Shown: in pieces, positions 27,318 to 35,992 of the stretch
How the letters are laid out: each line of letters starts with the position of its first letter
Numbering within the stretch: the first letter of the stretch is position 1
Assembly: GCA_964474045.1 (NCBI GenBank)
Contig: CAYYRC010000017.1
Coordinates: 1 to 64,000 of the forward strand
DNA: 64,000 nt
Reading direction: 5' to 3'
Source of the DNA: JACJWR01 sp964474045
Lineage (GTDB): Bacteria > Actinomycetota > Actinomycetes > S36-B12 > UBA10799
Program-made: the position numbers and the translations under genes
The notes under the pieces: model-generated
Told to the model about the DNA's origin: nothing
Databases searched by the model: none
The model's input: the letters and a program-made list of their open reading frames with translations, nothing else

Positions 27318-27785
27318 TCAACCGATTCCCAGCGCGGACTTCACGGCCGCCGCGAGCTCGCCGCCATCCACCCGTCCCGACGTCTGCGGCTTGAGGGTCT
27401 TCATGACCGTCCCCATCGCCCGACCGCCGGTCTGGCCCGCAGCCGCGGCCTCGGCGACGGCGGCCGCGACCAGGGCGGAGACCTCGTCCGGCGACAGTGG
27501 GGCCGGCAGGTAGCGGCGGATCACGTCAGCCTCCTGCTCCTCCCCGGCGGCAAGCTCGGGACGATCGGCCGCGGCAAAGGCCGCCGCCGCCTCCTGCCGT
27601 CGCTTGAGCTCCGTTGACAGCAGCGCGACCTCTTCGTCGGCTGTCAGCTCGTGGGCCGACTTGCCGGCCACCTGGGCTGCGGTGATCGAGGTCAACACCA
27701 TGCGCAACGTCCGCACCGTCACCTCGTCGTGGGAGCGCATCGCGCTGGTCAGGTCGGACTGCATGGTGTCTTTGAGCGAAGCCAT
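27318..27785 (-). CDS. GatB/YqeY domain protein
   Basis: 155 residues matching the stand-alone YqeY family, which resembles the tail domain of amidotransferase subunit GatB: MASLKDTMQSDLTSAMRSHDEVTVRTLRMV at the start region, a central ELKRRQEAAAAFAAADRPELA block and the GRAMGTVMKTLKPQTSGRVDGGEL end. The role is not settled; a tRNA-related function has been proposed from the fold. ATG at 27785 has no Shine-Dalgarno; CACAAT six bases upstream may be a leaderless -10. Confidence 0.9.
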   Translation of the reverse strand: MASLKDTMQSDLTSAMRSHDEVTVRTLRMVLTSITAAQVAGKSAHELTADEEVALLSTELKRRQEAAAAFAAADRPELAAGEEQEADVIRRYLPAPLSPDEVSALVAAAVAEAAAAGQTGGRAMGTVMKTLKPQTSGRVDGGELAAAVKSALGIG

Positions 27786-27794
27786 CACACAATT

Positions 27795-27830
27795 GTGCCC
27801 CCGACGAGCGGGGCAACTCGTCGGGGGCAC
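27795..27830 (-). terminator. 14-bp perfect stem-loop
   Basis: Arms 27795-27808 and 27817-27830 (GTGCCCCCGACGAG and its complement) with an 8-base loop. It lies 39 bases after the stop of the gap-containing gene and just before YqeY, so it probably terminates the former. Confidence 0.7.
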
Positions 27831-27869
27831 AGCCCTAGGGAGCACGCGACCTGCAGCGGCGCGGCCAGG

Positions 27870-28524
27870 TCAGGGGGTAGCGGTCACGCTCGGCGACGCC
27901 GTGGCAGACGGCGTCGCGCTGGGCACCGAGGCGGTCGCCGACGGGGTGGGCTCGGCGGTCCGGGGGCGCTGGCGCATGCCGTTGCCGTTGCCGTNNNNNN
28001 NNNNNNNNNNNNNNNNNNNNNNNNNNNNNNNNNNNNNNNNNNNNNNNNNNNNNNNNNNNNNNNNNNNNNNNNNNNNNNNNNNNNNNNNNNNNNNTGCCGT
28101 TGCCGTTGCCGTCACGGTACCCGTAGTCATCACCGTCGTCGCCGAACATGTCCCCACCATTGGGCATGCGCCCATCCATCCGCGAGTAGCCCGGACCGGA
28201 GTTGTTGTTCGCGGCGATCGCCGCGATGCCCAGCCCAAGTGCCGAGATGCCTGCCAGCACCGTGGTGACGGCGAGCACGACGGTGCTGATGAGGAAGATG
28301 TTGGAGCGCTTCTTGGCCTTGTGGTAGGCCGCCTGCCAGCCCTCCGGCGGCTCGGCCTCGGCCTGCTGGCCGCCGTAGAAGCCGCCGGGCGGGACGGCGC
28401 CGTAGTAGCCGGGCGCCGGCTGGGGCTGTGGCTGCGGCTGGGGCTGGGCCTCGGGCTGGGCCTCGGCGCTGGCGGGCACGGCTTGCGTGGGTTGCTGCGG
28501 ATCCGGTTGGGCGTTATCTGTCAT
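27870..28524 (-). CDS. proline/glutamine-rich single-TM protein interrupted by an assembly gap
   Basis: Reading the minus strand, a ~45-residue Gln/Pro/Ala-rich N-terminus (PQPQPQPQPAPGYYG) is followed by EGWQAAYHKAKKRSN, one TM segment (IFLISTVVLAVTTVLAGISAL), and an acidic outer part ending in Asn-Gly repeats. The 100-N gap falls in these repeats; on the far side the same repeat (GNGNG) continues to MRQRPRTAEPTPSATAS and a stop at 27870. The two sides are in different frames relative to 100 Ns, so the true gap is not 100 bases. Start ATG 28524 is tentative. Probably a surface-exposed membrane protein of unknown function. Confidence 0.65.
27995..28094. other. scaffold gap of 100 Ns inside a hexanucleotide repeat
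   Basis: Exactly 100 Ns, flanked on both sides by GCCGTT repeats (plus strand) coding Asn-Gly. An arbitrary-length gap caused by the tandem repeat is the natural explanation. Confidence 0.95.
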
Positions 28525-28650
28525 GGCATCCATCATGCGCCAGGGCTCGCAGCAGAACATCCCCCCGCGTGCGTCAATCTCGGCTACATCCAGCGTCGGC
28601 GCGCCTACACCTGTGGATGTACGCGCGGCAAGGCGGGTACGGCGCTGGGG

Positions 28651-28656
28651 TAGCCT
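28651..28656 (+). promoter_or_regulatory. leaderless-type -10 of the CapA-like gene
   Basis: TAGCCT, 7 bases before ATG 28664. Confidence 0.55.
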
Positions 28657-28663
28657 TCGCGCC

Positions 28664-29866
28664 ATGCATTTGCCGCTCCTGCCTCCGGCCGTATCAGCTA
28701 CCGCCCGTAAGGGTTCAGGCTCGACGCGCCTCCTGCCCGCGGGGATGGCGCTACTGGGGCTGGCGCTGGTGACGAGTGGCTGTTCGGCCGCGTCCGCCCA
28801 GGACGCCGCCGCGAAGTCCGACGCAGCCACATCGGCGTCGACGCCGCTGGCCGGCGGCGAGGCCCCGGCGACGCTGGCCGCAGCCACCCCGACCCCGCCC
28901 AAGGCAGCGTCGATCGAGCTTTCCGCCACCGGCGACATTGTCATGGGCAACGCCCCCAACGCCCTGCCCGCCAACGACGGCCAGGGCTTCTTCGACGGGG
29001 TCAAGCAGGCGCTGGCGGCCGACCTGGTCATGGGCAACCTGGAGGAGCCCCTGACCGAGGAGACCTCGTTGTCCAAGTGCGGCGGTGAGAGCGGCGGCGG
29101 CTGCTACCAGTTCCGGGTGCCCCCGCACTACGCCGACTACCTCGCCGACGCCGGCTTCGATGTCCTGAACAACGCCAACAACCACACCAACGACTATGGC
29201 CCCGAGGGCTATCAGAACACGGGCACGGCGCTCGCCGGTGTCGGGATCGAGCGCGTGGGCGATCCCGGCACCTACCTCATCGAGGACGTCAACGGCGTCA
29301 AGGTCGCGGTCCTCGGGTTCTCGCCGTACGCGACCTCCAACCAGCTCACGGATATCCCCGCAGCGCAGGCGCTCATCCGCCGCGCTGCTGCCGAGTCCGA
29401 CATCGTGGTGGTACAGGCACAGATGGGTGCGGAGGGCGTCGACCGCCTGCACCTGACCGGGGAGAGCGAGATCTTCTACGACGAGGACCGCGGCAACCCC
29501 ATCGAGTTCTCCCGAGCGGCTGTGGACGCCGGTGCCGACATCATCATCGGCCACGGCCCCCACGTTATGCGTGGGATGGAGTTCTACAACGGCAAGCTGA
29601 TCGCCTACAGCCTGGGGAACTTCGCCGGCGGCGGAAACCAGCTCGCGTCGGAGGGCGCCACTGGTATCGGCGGCATCCTGAAGGTGCGCCTCAACAGCGA
29701 CGGTACCTACAACAGCGGTCAACTGGTGTCCACCTATATGGATGGCGCGGGGGTTCCGACGCTCGACCCCAACGGCTCGGCGGTGGCGCTTGTCGGTCAG
29801 CTCAGCGCGGAGGACTTGAGCGCCAGCGCGGCGAAGTTCGGCCCTGACGGGTCGATCACGCCGTAG
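28664..29866 (+). CDS. CapA family lipoprotein (PGA_cap metallophosphatase-like)
   Basis: 400 residues. The N-terminus has a hydrophobic stretch ending LVTSGC, a weak lipobox with Cys40, so the protein is probably a lipoprotein. Then an Ala-rich linker (45-85) and the PGA_cap domain: LSATGDIVMGN, NLEEPLT, LNNANNHTNDYG, and GHGPHVMRGMEFYNGKLIAYSLGNF, which place metal ligands as in calcineurin-like phosphoesterases. CapA proteins are linked to poly-gamma-glutamate capsules, but no capBC are here, so the substrate is open. Leaderless ATG at 28664. The end overlaps the convergent TfoX-type gene by 11 bases. Confidence 0.85.
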   Translation: MHLPLLPPAVSATARKGSGSTRLLPAGMALLGLALVTSGCSAASAQDAAAKSDAATSASTPLAGGEAPATLAAATPTPPKAASIELSATGDIVMGNAPNALPANDGQGFFDGVKQALAADLVMGNLEEPLTEETSLSKCGGESGGGCYQFRVPPHYADYLADAGFDVLNNANNHTNDYGPEGYQNTGTALAGVGIERVGDPGTYLIEDVNGVKVAVLGFSPYATSNQLTDIPAAQALIRRAAAESDIVVVQAQMGAEGVDRLHLTGESEIFYDEDRGNPIEFSRAAVDAGADIIIGHGPHVMRGMEFYNGKLIAYSLGNFAGGGNQLASEGATGIGGILKVRLNSDGTYNSGQLVSTYMDGAGVPTLDPNGSAVALVGQLSAEDLSASAAKFGPDGSITP

Positions 29867-30833
29867 CGGGCTGCACGGCCAGGCCGTCGCCGGCGTTGCC
29901 AGGACGGAAGAACTTCGCCAGACGCGATTTTTTCTTGGCCGGCTTGGCTGGCTTCGCCTGCTTGGCTGGCTTGGCTGGCTTCGCCTGCTTCGCTGGCTTG
30001 GCCGGCTTCTCAGGTTTGGTTGGCTTTGGCTGTTTGGCCGGCTTGGCTGCTGTTCCACCGCCCCCGCCCTTCTTGCCGCCCTTGCCGCCCTTCTTCGGCT
30101 TCGGCGCTGCGGCCTCATCCGCCTTGCCGCCCTTGCCGCTCTTCTTGACCTTGTGCGTCTTATCCACAGCCTTGCCCTCCGACTTGGGCGCAGCGGTCGC
30201 CTTGGCGTCGGCCTTTGAACCGGCCTTGACCTTCGACTTCGGCTTGGCTTTCGGCTTCGACTTGGGCTCGACGGCAGCGGGCTCCACGATCACGGGCGCC
30301 GGAACGGGCTTACTGGCCGCGGCCGCGGCCGCCGCGTCCTGCGGGCGCCGCTCGTCATGGACCCCCACCAAGGTGCTCCCCGTTCCGCGCGCGGTCAGGG
30401 CTGCCGGCTGCGGCACAGTCACACTCGGCTTGGGCTGCACGGCGTCCTTCTTGCGCTTCCCGGCCTTGCGCGGGTGCGCCCTGGCCAGGGTGATGCCCTT
30501 CACCTTGCTCAGGTCCCGCGGAGCCTCCTGTGAAGCTCGCTCGGCCCCCATCTTGACCCATGCCAGGAGTTTCTTGGAACTCAGGGAGCGGAGCGGAACG
30601 CGCACGATCCCCCGGCCCACGGCCCCCACCGCAGCCCCGGAGGCCCCCGACGGCAGCTCCGGATGCGGCCGGGACGGGTCAAGCGGCACCAGCAGCAGCT
30701 CCGACATGACCTCGCACACCAGGTGGCCGCCGATGAGGAAGGCGAGGCCGCCGATCATCGGCCGCTCGGCCACCCCGCTATAGCCCGAGAGGGCCTCGCG
30801 TACCTGTTCGGCCGTGGCCACGTCATAACCCAT
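29856..30833 (-). CDS. TfoX N-terminal domain protein with histone H1-like tail
   Basis: 325 residues. About 1-100 match the TfoX_N domain (VREALSGYSGVAERPMIGGLAF then LIGGHLVCEVM), a domain of competence regulators and of small proteins of unknown role. Residues ~110-325 are a low-complexity Lys/Ala/Pro/Gly tail with repeated AKPAK units, like a eukaryotic H1 tail, suggesting nucleic acid binding. The ATG at 30833 is preferred over a reading that runs into the promoter of the PAP2 gene. Whether the TfoX part regulates transcription is unknown. Confidence 0.75.
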   Translation of the reverse strand: MGYDVATAEQVREALSGYSGVAERPMIGGLAFLIGGHLVCEVMSELLLVPLDPSRPHPELPSGASGAAVGAVGRGIVRVPLRSLSSKKLLAWVKMGAERASQEAPRDLSKVKGITLARAHPRKAGKRKKDAVQPKPSVTVPQPAALTARGTGSTLVGVHDERRPQDAAAAAAASKPVPAPVIVEPAAVEPKSKPKAKPKSKVKAGSKADAKATAAPKSEGKAVDKTHKVKKSGKGGKADEAAAPKPKKGGKGGKKGGGGGTAAKPAKQPKPTKPEKPAKPAKQAKPAKPAKQAKPAKPAKKKSRLAKFFRPGNAGDGLAVQPATA

Positions 30834-30960
30834 GTGCGTCAGGGTGCCACGTCCGACGTGTGCCAAGCACGTCAGATGAACGGATGATGAACGACGGAGA
30901 GGCCGAGCCGCCGAACAGGCCCAATCCTGCATCCGGGCGACCGGGCAGCACCGTCCCCCC

Positions 30961-30966
30961 TAGGCT
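30961..30966 (+). promoter_or_regulatory. leaderless-type -10 of the PAP2 gene
   Basis: TAGGCT, 6 bases before GTG 30973. Confidence 0.6.
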
Positions 30967-30972
30967 GGGCCG

Positions 30973-31617
30973 GTGCTTGACGTCAGCGAGAAGGCAGCCT
31001 CCCACCCCGCCGGCCAGGCTGCGATCACGACGATCACCGGTTGGGACGACGAGGTCTACCGCCGAATCGCCGGTTACCGCACGCCCATTCTGGATCGCAC
31101 GTTGCGTCCGCTCACCAAGGCGGCGAACAACTCCGTGCTCTGGTTCACCATCGCCGCCGCCACGGCTGCCCTGGGGGGAGTGCGGGGTCGGCGCGCCGCT
31201 CTGGCCGGAGTCACCGCCATCGGAATCGCCAGCGGAACCGTCAACCAGGTGTTCAAGCGCCTCGCCCCGCGGGGGCGTCCCGACCGCGAGGGCGCCGCGG
31301 TGCCGCAGCAGCGCCACGTGCCCATGCCCGAGTCCACGTCGTTCCCGTCAGGCCATTCGGCGTCCGCCTTCGCATTCGCCACGGCCGCCTCCAGCGAGTT
31401 GCCAGCCTTGGCTCCGCTGCTGTTCCCCCTGGCCGCGGCCGTGGCCTACTCGCGTACCTACGTCGGCGTGCACCACCCCAGCGACGTCGTCGTGGGCTCG
31501 GCGTTCGGCGTGTTTGCGGGGGGCCTTGGGCGCTACGCCGCGGACCGCGTCAGCGACAGGGTGGCAAAGATTGGAGCCGGCCGCCCCGACTGCGGGGCGA
31601 CCGGCTCTGCTGACTGA
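30973..31617 (+). CDS. PAP2 family membrane phosphatase
   Basis: 214 residues. The three-part PAP2 signature is complete: K95 to P103 (KRLAPRGRP), PSGH at 125-128 and YSRTYVGVHHPSDV with R161 and H167. Four or five TM segments. Such enzymes dephosphorylate phosphatidate, undecaprenyl diphosphate or similar lipids; the substrate cannot be told. GTG at 30973 has a leaderless -10. A hairpin at 31574-31607 lies in the last codons. Confidence 0.88.
   Translation: MLDVSEKAASHPAGQAAITTITGWDDEVYRRIAGYRTPILDRTLRPLTKAANNSVLWFTIAAATAALGGVRGRRAALAGVTAIGIASGTVNQVFKRLAPRGRPDREGAAVPQQRHVPMPESTSFPSGHSASAFAFATAASSELPALAPLLFPLAAAVAYSRTYVGVHHPSDVVVGSAFGVFAGGLGRYAADRVSDRVAKIGAGRPDCGATGSAD
31574..31607 (+). terminator. 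hairpin at the end of the PAP2 gene
   Basis: GAGCCGG-C-CGCCCCG / CGGGGCG-A-CCGGCTC: two 7-bp stems separated by one mismatch, 4-base loop. It lies inside the last codons and before a convergent SRPBCC gene, so it may end transcription from both sides. Confidence 0.6.
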
Positions 31618-31636
31618 TGTCTGCGCTGCCGCTGGG

Positions 31637-32068
31637 CTAGGCCTCGCAGTGCTTCTTGAGCGCCTGCGTGGCGTTCTTCAGGGTGTCCTTCAGGACCTTC
31701 TTCTGCATGAAGCCCGGCACCGGCAGAGCGCTGTCCACGTCCAGGGAGAGCGTGGCCTCGGTCTTGCCGCCCTTGTCCACCAGGGTCCACGAGCCAACCT
31801 GGGACTTCTGGCCCTTGCTGGGGGCGGCCAGCTTCCACGACACCGACGTCTCGCCCTGGGTGTAGACGAGCTCGAACTCGTCCTTGGCGACCTTCATGTC
31901 GTTGACCATGCGCGCTTTCGCGGGCAGGCCGTCGGCGTCGGTCTCGAGGACCTCGGCGGAGATGGTGCCCGGGAACCACGAGGGCTGCCCGTCGACGTCA
32001 CGGATGACGGAGAGCACGTCGGCCAGGGGCGCGTTGATGGTGACAGATTCAGATCCAGAGACGCTCAT
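31637..32068 (-). CDS. SRPBCC family protein (polyketide cyclase/dehydrase-like)
   Basis: 143 residues of the SRPBCC helix-grip fold: ESVTINAPLADVLSVIRDVDGQPSWFPG at the start, long C-terminal helix LKDTLKNATQALKKHCEA. It likely binds a lipid or other hydrophobic ligand; no function can be assigned. ATG at 32068 has TATCGT seven bases upstream. The RNB gene lies upstream on the same strand (53-base gap). Confidence 0.8.
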   Translation of the reverse strand: MSVSGSESVTINAPLADVLSVIRDVDGQPSWFPGTISAEVLETDADGLPAKARMVNDMKVAKDEFELVYTQGETSVSWKLAAPSKGQKSQVGSWTLVDKGGKTEATLSLDVDSALPVPGFMQKKVLKDTLKNATQALKKHCEA

Positions 32069-32075
32069 GGCCGGG

Positions 32076-32081
32076 ACGATA
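32076..32081 (-). promoter_or_regulatory. leaderless-type -10 of the SRPBCC gene
   Basis: TATCGT, 7 bases before ATG 32068. Confidence 0.5.
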
Positions 32082-32121
32082 CGCCGCGGCGCGGGACGGA
32101 GTCGCGCCGAAGGCACGATCC

Positions 32122-33540
32122 TCACCCCACGAGGCTGAACTCGACCGTCCGGGCCTCGACATCGGCCCGATCCAGGCGCACGAGGACCTCCGCGCCCAGC
32201 GGGACGTCGCCGTCGCAGCTGGCGACCACAGCCGGTCCCGACACGTGAACCTGCGACCTCCGGCCGCGCCGGCTCAGGCCAACAGCCGCGAAACGCTCGC
32301 CCTCGCGGCCCGCGAGCACACCTGCCTCCACCAGGTCCACGTTCGCACGCTGCAGCGCGTTGGCCCGGCGGTCGCTCACGGACATGATGGCGGGCAGCTC
32401 CGGCAGGCCGGCAAGAACCCAGTCCGGCACTGGTGCATCCGCGCAGATCGCAGCAGCGGCAGCCAAGCCGTAGCGATCCACCAACCGGCGGAGCGGAGCG
32501 GTGACGTGGGCGTAGGGCGCCGCGACTGCGGAATGCTCCAGCACGGGCATGTCGGGTGCGATCTGTGCATACCCGGCACCGCGCATGAGCGATGTGGCCG
32601 CGGTCAGCATCGCCGGAGTGCGCGGATCGGCAGGATCCAGGTTCCGGATGAACCCCGGGTAGGTCAGGGCCGCCGGCCAGGTCAGGCCCAGCGACCGCGC
32701 CACCGCGCGCACCCGGGCGATGTCCTGCTCGCCGGGCGGCGGCATCACGCGCAGCAGCCCGACGCCGGCGTCGAGCATGATCTGCGCGGCGCACATGCCC
32801 GTGAGCAGCGAGATCTGGGCGTTCCAGCCCTCCACGGGGGCCGAGGGCTCGAACTCCAGCCGATACCCGCCGGCGTCGGCGAGCACTGCCTGCCTCGGCA
32901 GGTTCAGGCTGACGCCGCCGCGCGCGGCCTCCTGGTCCTGCCGCAGCCGACCAACTCGCTCCAGCAGCGCCATGACCTCCTCGCCGGCCCCAGCGTCGAG
33001 CTCACCCTGCACCCCCGGGTAGTCGAACTGGCCTCGGCTGCGCACCATCGCCCGCTGCACCTCAGCCGCCACGACGCTGCCGTCGGAGTCAAGGTCGATG
33101 CGCCACAGGAAGGCCGGTCGCACCTGGCCCGCCAGCAGGCTGGCGCGATCCTCGCTCAGCACGGTCGGGTGCAGCGGAACCTTTCCGTCCGGGCAGTAGT
33201 ACGTGACGCCACGCCGGTGGGACTCGGAGTCCACCGCACCCCCTGGGACGGCGAAGGCGGGGACGTCTGCAATCGCGTACCAGACCCGGTAGCCGGCGCC
33301 GCGGCGCTCCAAGCACAGCGCCTGGTCGAGGTCCTTGGCGCCAGGCGGGTCCAGGGTGACGAGCGCGAGATCCGTGGCGTCGCGGTGCGGCAGCTCGTCC
33401 CGCGGCGGCCGGCGCTGCGCCGCCGCCAGGACGGCCGGGGCGAAGGCGCCGGGAACGTCGAGCTCGGCACGGATCGCGGCGAAACCTGCGGCCATCTCGT
33501 CACCGTCTGAGATCGCCGCCGCCAGTGGCATGCGGGACAC
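32122..33540 (-). CDS. RNB domain exoribonuclease (RNase II/R-like)
   Basis: 472 residues. RNB active-site motif DPPGAKDLDQAL carries Asp64, Asp70 and Asp72; the fourth aspartate of the usual DxDD is Gln73, a change I take to be common in this short actinobacterial form. The N-terminal cold-shock domains of RNase II are lacking and the C-terminal domain is short. It degrades RNA 3' to 5' if active. GTG at 33540 is chosen since TAGCGT lies seven bases upstream; this hexamer contains the TAG stop of the MMPL gene. Confidence 0.85.
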   Translation of the reverse strand: MSRMPLAAAISDGDEMAAGFAAIRAELDVPGAFAPAVLAAAQRRPPRDELPHRDATDLALVTLDPPGAKDLDQALCLERRGAGYRVWYAIADVPAFAVPGGAVDSESHRRGVTYYCPDGKVPLHPTVLSEDRASLLAGQVRPAFLWRIDLDSDGSVVAAEVQRAMVRSRGQFDYPGVQGELDAGAGEEVMALLERVGRLRQDQEAARGGVSLNLPRQAVLADAGGYRLEFEPSAPVEGWNAQISLLTGMCAAQIMLDAGVGLLRVMPPPGEQDIARVRAVARSLGLTWPAALTYPGFIRNLDPADPRTPAMLTAATSLMRGAGYAQIAPDMPVLEHSAVAAPYAHVTAPLRRLVDRYGLAAAAAICADAPVPDWVLAGLPELPAIMSVSDRRANALQRANVDLVEAGVLAGREGERFAAVGLSRRGRRSQVHVSGPAVVASCDGDVPLGAEVLVRLDRADVEARTVEFSLVG

Positions 33541-33547
33541 GCAGGTG

Positions 33548-33553
33548 ACGCTA
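33548..33553 (-). promoter_or_regulatory. leaderless-type -10 of the RNB gene, overlapping the MMPL stop
   Basis: TAGCGT, 7 bases before GTG 33540. The first three bases are the MMPL stop codon. Confidence 0.5.
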
Positions 33554-35992
33554 CCGCGTATCTCCCGCCGGTGCCGACTGCCGCGAATCCACTGCGAACG
33601 GGTCCCCCGCCACCGGCGGCGGATCCTGGCGCGACAGCGCGCTGGGCCACCAGATTCGCCGACCGATGTCATAGGACAGCGCCGGCACCAAGGTGGAACG
33701 GACGATGAAGGTGTCGATGAGCACCCCGAGGGCTACCGCGAACCCGATCTGGCGCAGCACGACCAGCGGCAGCACGCCGAGCACCAGGAAGGTAGCCGCG
33801 AGCACGATGCCGGCGCTGGTGATCACGCCGCCAGTGGCCGTCAGCCCGCGCAGGATGCCCGGCCGCGTGCCGTAGGTCGTCGACTCCTCGCGCACCCTGG
33901 TCATCAGGAAGATGTTGTAGTCCACCCCGAGCGCCACCAGGAAGACGAAGGCGAAGAGCGGGAAGGACACATCCGCGCCGGCGAAGTCGAAGACGTCGTT
34001 GAACATCACCGCGCAGATGCCCAGGGTCGCCAAGTAGGACAGCACGACCGTCGCGATCAGCACGATCGGCGCCACCAGGGAGCGCAAGAGCACGAGCAGG
34101 ATGAGGAAGATCACGACCAGCACCACCGGGATGATCAGGTTGCGGTCGTGCCGGGAGGCCTTGTCCACATCAAGCTGGGCCGCGGTCTGGCCGCCCACCA
34201 GGGCGTTCGCGCCGGGGACCGCGTGGACGTTCTCGCGCAGGGTCCGCACAGCCTCCTCCCCCGCCTGCGAGTCCGGGGCATCGGCAAGCGTGACGTCGAT
34301 GATCGCCCTGCCGTCCACCACCTTCGGCTCACCACCCGCCGGCACCCCCGGGATCGCGGGCGCGCCGGTGTAGGGGGTCGCCTGGGCGATGCCGGGGGAT
34401 CCCTTGACCGCGGCCAGCACCTGGGGATAGGCGTCGGCATCGGTCAACACGACCGTCGGGGTCCCCAGGCCGCCCGCGAAGTGCGCGGCCAGCACCTGCT
34501 GACCGGTGACGGAGTCCGTCTGGTTGACGAAGACCTCGGTCGTGGTGATGCCGTCGGCCTTCAGCGTCGGGGCGAACGCAGCCATGCCCAGCAGCACGAG
34601 CATGGTCACGATCCAGGTGACGCGTGGACGCCGTCCGACGCCACGGCTGAGCTTGAACCACAGGCCCGACATCTTCTCGTCCGGCTCCCCCTCGATCGGC
34701 ACCCGCGGCCAGAAAGCCCATCGCCCCGCCGGGAAGCGGACACGCGAGAACGGCCCCCACTCTGGCCGGCGAACCCGCATCACTCCGAAGAACACCCAGG
34801 CGAGGACCGTGATGGCGGCGAGGAGGCCGCCGGCCACCGCGAACGGTCCGAGCGGCACGTCGGTGAACAACCCCAGCACCAGACCGACGACCGTCGGCAG
34901 CAGGAAGGCCAGGATCGGCAGCACGACGCTGGGGATGATGAGCAGCGCCGGCAGGAACGTGAGCATCACGATCATCGCCGCCACGATGCCTGCGGCGCTC
35001 ACCGGCCCAATCGAGCGGTTGGAGTTCAGCTGGCTCAGCAGCAGGCACATGAGGCCGATGCTGGTGGTCGCGCAGGAGGCGACGATGGGCTCGAGGACCC
35101 CGCGCCACGCCTTCTTCATCGCCTCGGTGTGCAACGCGTGGCGATGCAGCTCCTCGCGATAGCGCGCAACCAGCAAGAGGGCATAGTCGGTCCCCGCGCC
35201 GAAGACGAGGACGGTCAGGATGCCCTGGCTCTGGCCGTTGAGCACGACGATGTCGTTCTTGGCCAGCACGTACACCACCGCGCTGGCGGCGCTCAGGGCC
35301 ATCCCGGCGGACAGCAGCGGGATGACCCAGACGAACGGACTCCGGTAGACCAACATCAGGATGATCGCCACGACCACCGCGGTGGCGGCGAGCAGCGTGG
35401 TGTCGATCGCGCCGAAGACGCTGATGAGGTCGCCCAGGATGCCGCCGGGACCAGCCACGTTGACCTGCACCCCGGAGACGTCCGCGACCCGATCACGCAG
35501 CGCCTCGGTGATGCCGGCGGCCGCCAGCTCACCGTTGGCCAGGTTGCCGGCGACCTTGTCCGCGGTCACCGGAACCACCAGCAGCGCCGCCTTGCCGTCC
35601 TCGGCTGGAACCACCACCAGCGGGCCCGGCGCCAGATAGTCGCCCACCACTGTCCCGCCCGGGACCGGCGTCGTCGGCAGGTCGGCGGCCGTCGTACCGG
35701 CGGTGGCGAGCTGCTCGGGCGTGAGCGCGCTGCCGTCGGGGTTGGAGAACACCAGCAGCCAGGGCAGCGAAGACGAGTCACTGAACTTCTTCTGCGCCTC
35801 GGCCACGATCGTCGACTCAGCGGAGGCGGGAAGGAACGAAGCGTTGTCGTTGGTCTGGACCTCGCTGAGCTTGCCCGACAACGGTCCGGCGACACCGCCG
35901 ATGGCCAGCCAGGCAATGGCCACCACAACGGCCGACCAGACCACCGCGCGCCCCGTCCGGGGGCGTCCGGCGGGCCGTCCCTCCTGAGCCAT
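33551..35992 (-). CDS. MMPL family RND-type transporter
   Basis: 813-residue membrane protein of the MMPL branch of RND transporters: TM1 near 15-40, an extracytoplasmic domain, six-TM cluster containing LLVYRSPFVW and FGAGTDYALLLVARYREE, a second extracytoplasmic domain, and a second TM cluster with FVFLVALGVDYNIFLMTRVREE. The two GTDY/GVDY-type motifs hold the proton-relay aspartates. It may export lipids or drugs; substrate unknown. Its ATG overlaps the glnB stop by one base, so it is co-translated with amtB-glnB, where glnD would often be found. Confidence 0.92.
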   Translation of the reverse strand: MAQEGRPAGRPRTGRAVVWSAVVVAIAWLAIGGVAGPLSGKLSEVQTNDNASFLPASAESTIVAEAQKKFSDSSSLPWLLVFSNPDGSALTPEQLATAGTTAADLPTTPVPGGTVVGDYLAPGPLVVVPAEDGKAALLVVPVTADKVAGNLANGELAAAGITEALRDRVADVSGVQVNVAGPGGILGDLISVFGAIDTTLLAATAVVVAIILMLVYRSPFVWVIPLLSAGMALSAASAVVYVLAKNDIVVLNGQSQGILTVLVFGAGTDYALLLVARYREELHRHALHTEAMKKAWRGVLEPIVASCATTSIGLMCLLLSQLNSNRSIGPVSAAGIVAAMIVMLTFLPALLIIPSVVLPILAFLLPTVVGLVLGLFTDVPLGPFAVAGGLLAAITVLAWVFFGVMRVRRPEWGPFSRVRFPAGRWAFWPRVPIEGEPDEKMSGLWFKLSRGVGRRPRVTWIVTMLVLLGMAAFAPTLKADGITTTEVFVNQTDSVTGQQVLAAHFAGGLGTPTVVLTDADAYPQVLAAVKGSPGIAQATPYTGAPAIPGVPAGGEPKVVDGRAIIDVTLADAPDSQAGEEAVRTLRENVHAVPGANALVGGQTAAQLDVDKASRHDRNLIIPVVLVVIFLILLVLLRSLVAPIVLIATVVLSYLATLGICAVMFNDVFDFAGADVSFPLFAFVFLVALGVDYNIFLMTRVREESTTYGTRPGILRGLTATGGVITSAGIVLAATFLVLGVLPLVVLRQIGFAVALGVLIDTFIVRSTLVPALSYDIGRRIWWPSALSRQDPPPVAGDPFAVDSRQSAPAGDTR

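Noticed and set aside
25060..27785. Prophage or genomic island around the ATPase-DUF4435 pair
   Set aside because: No integrase, transposase, att repeats or tRNA; flanking genes are ordinary actinobacterial genes.
27870..29076. Single 413-codon minus frame across the gap
   Set aside because: It runs into the CapA-like gene's promoter and, after the Ns, into a non-repeat frame; the repeat continues in another frame.
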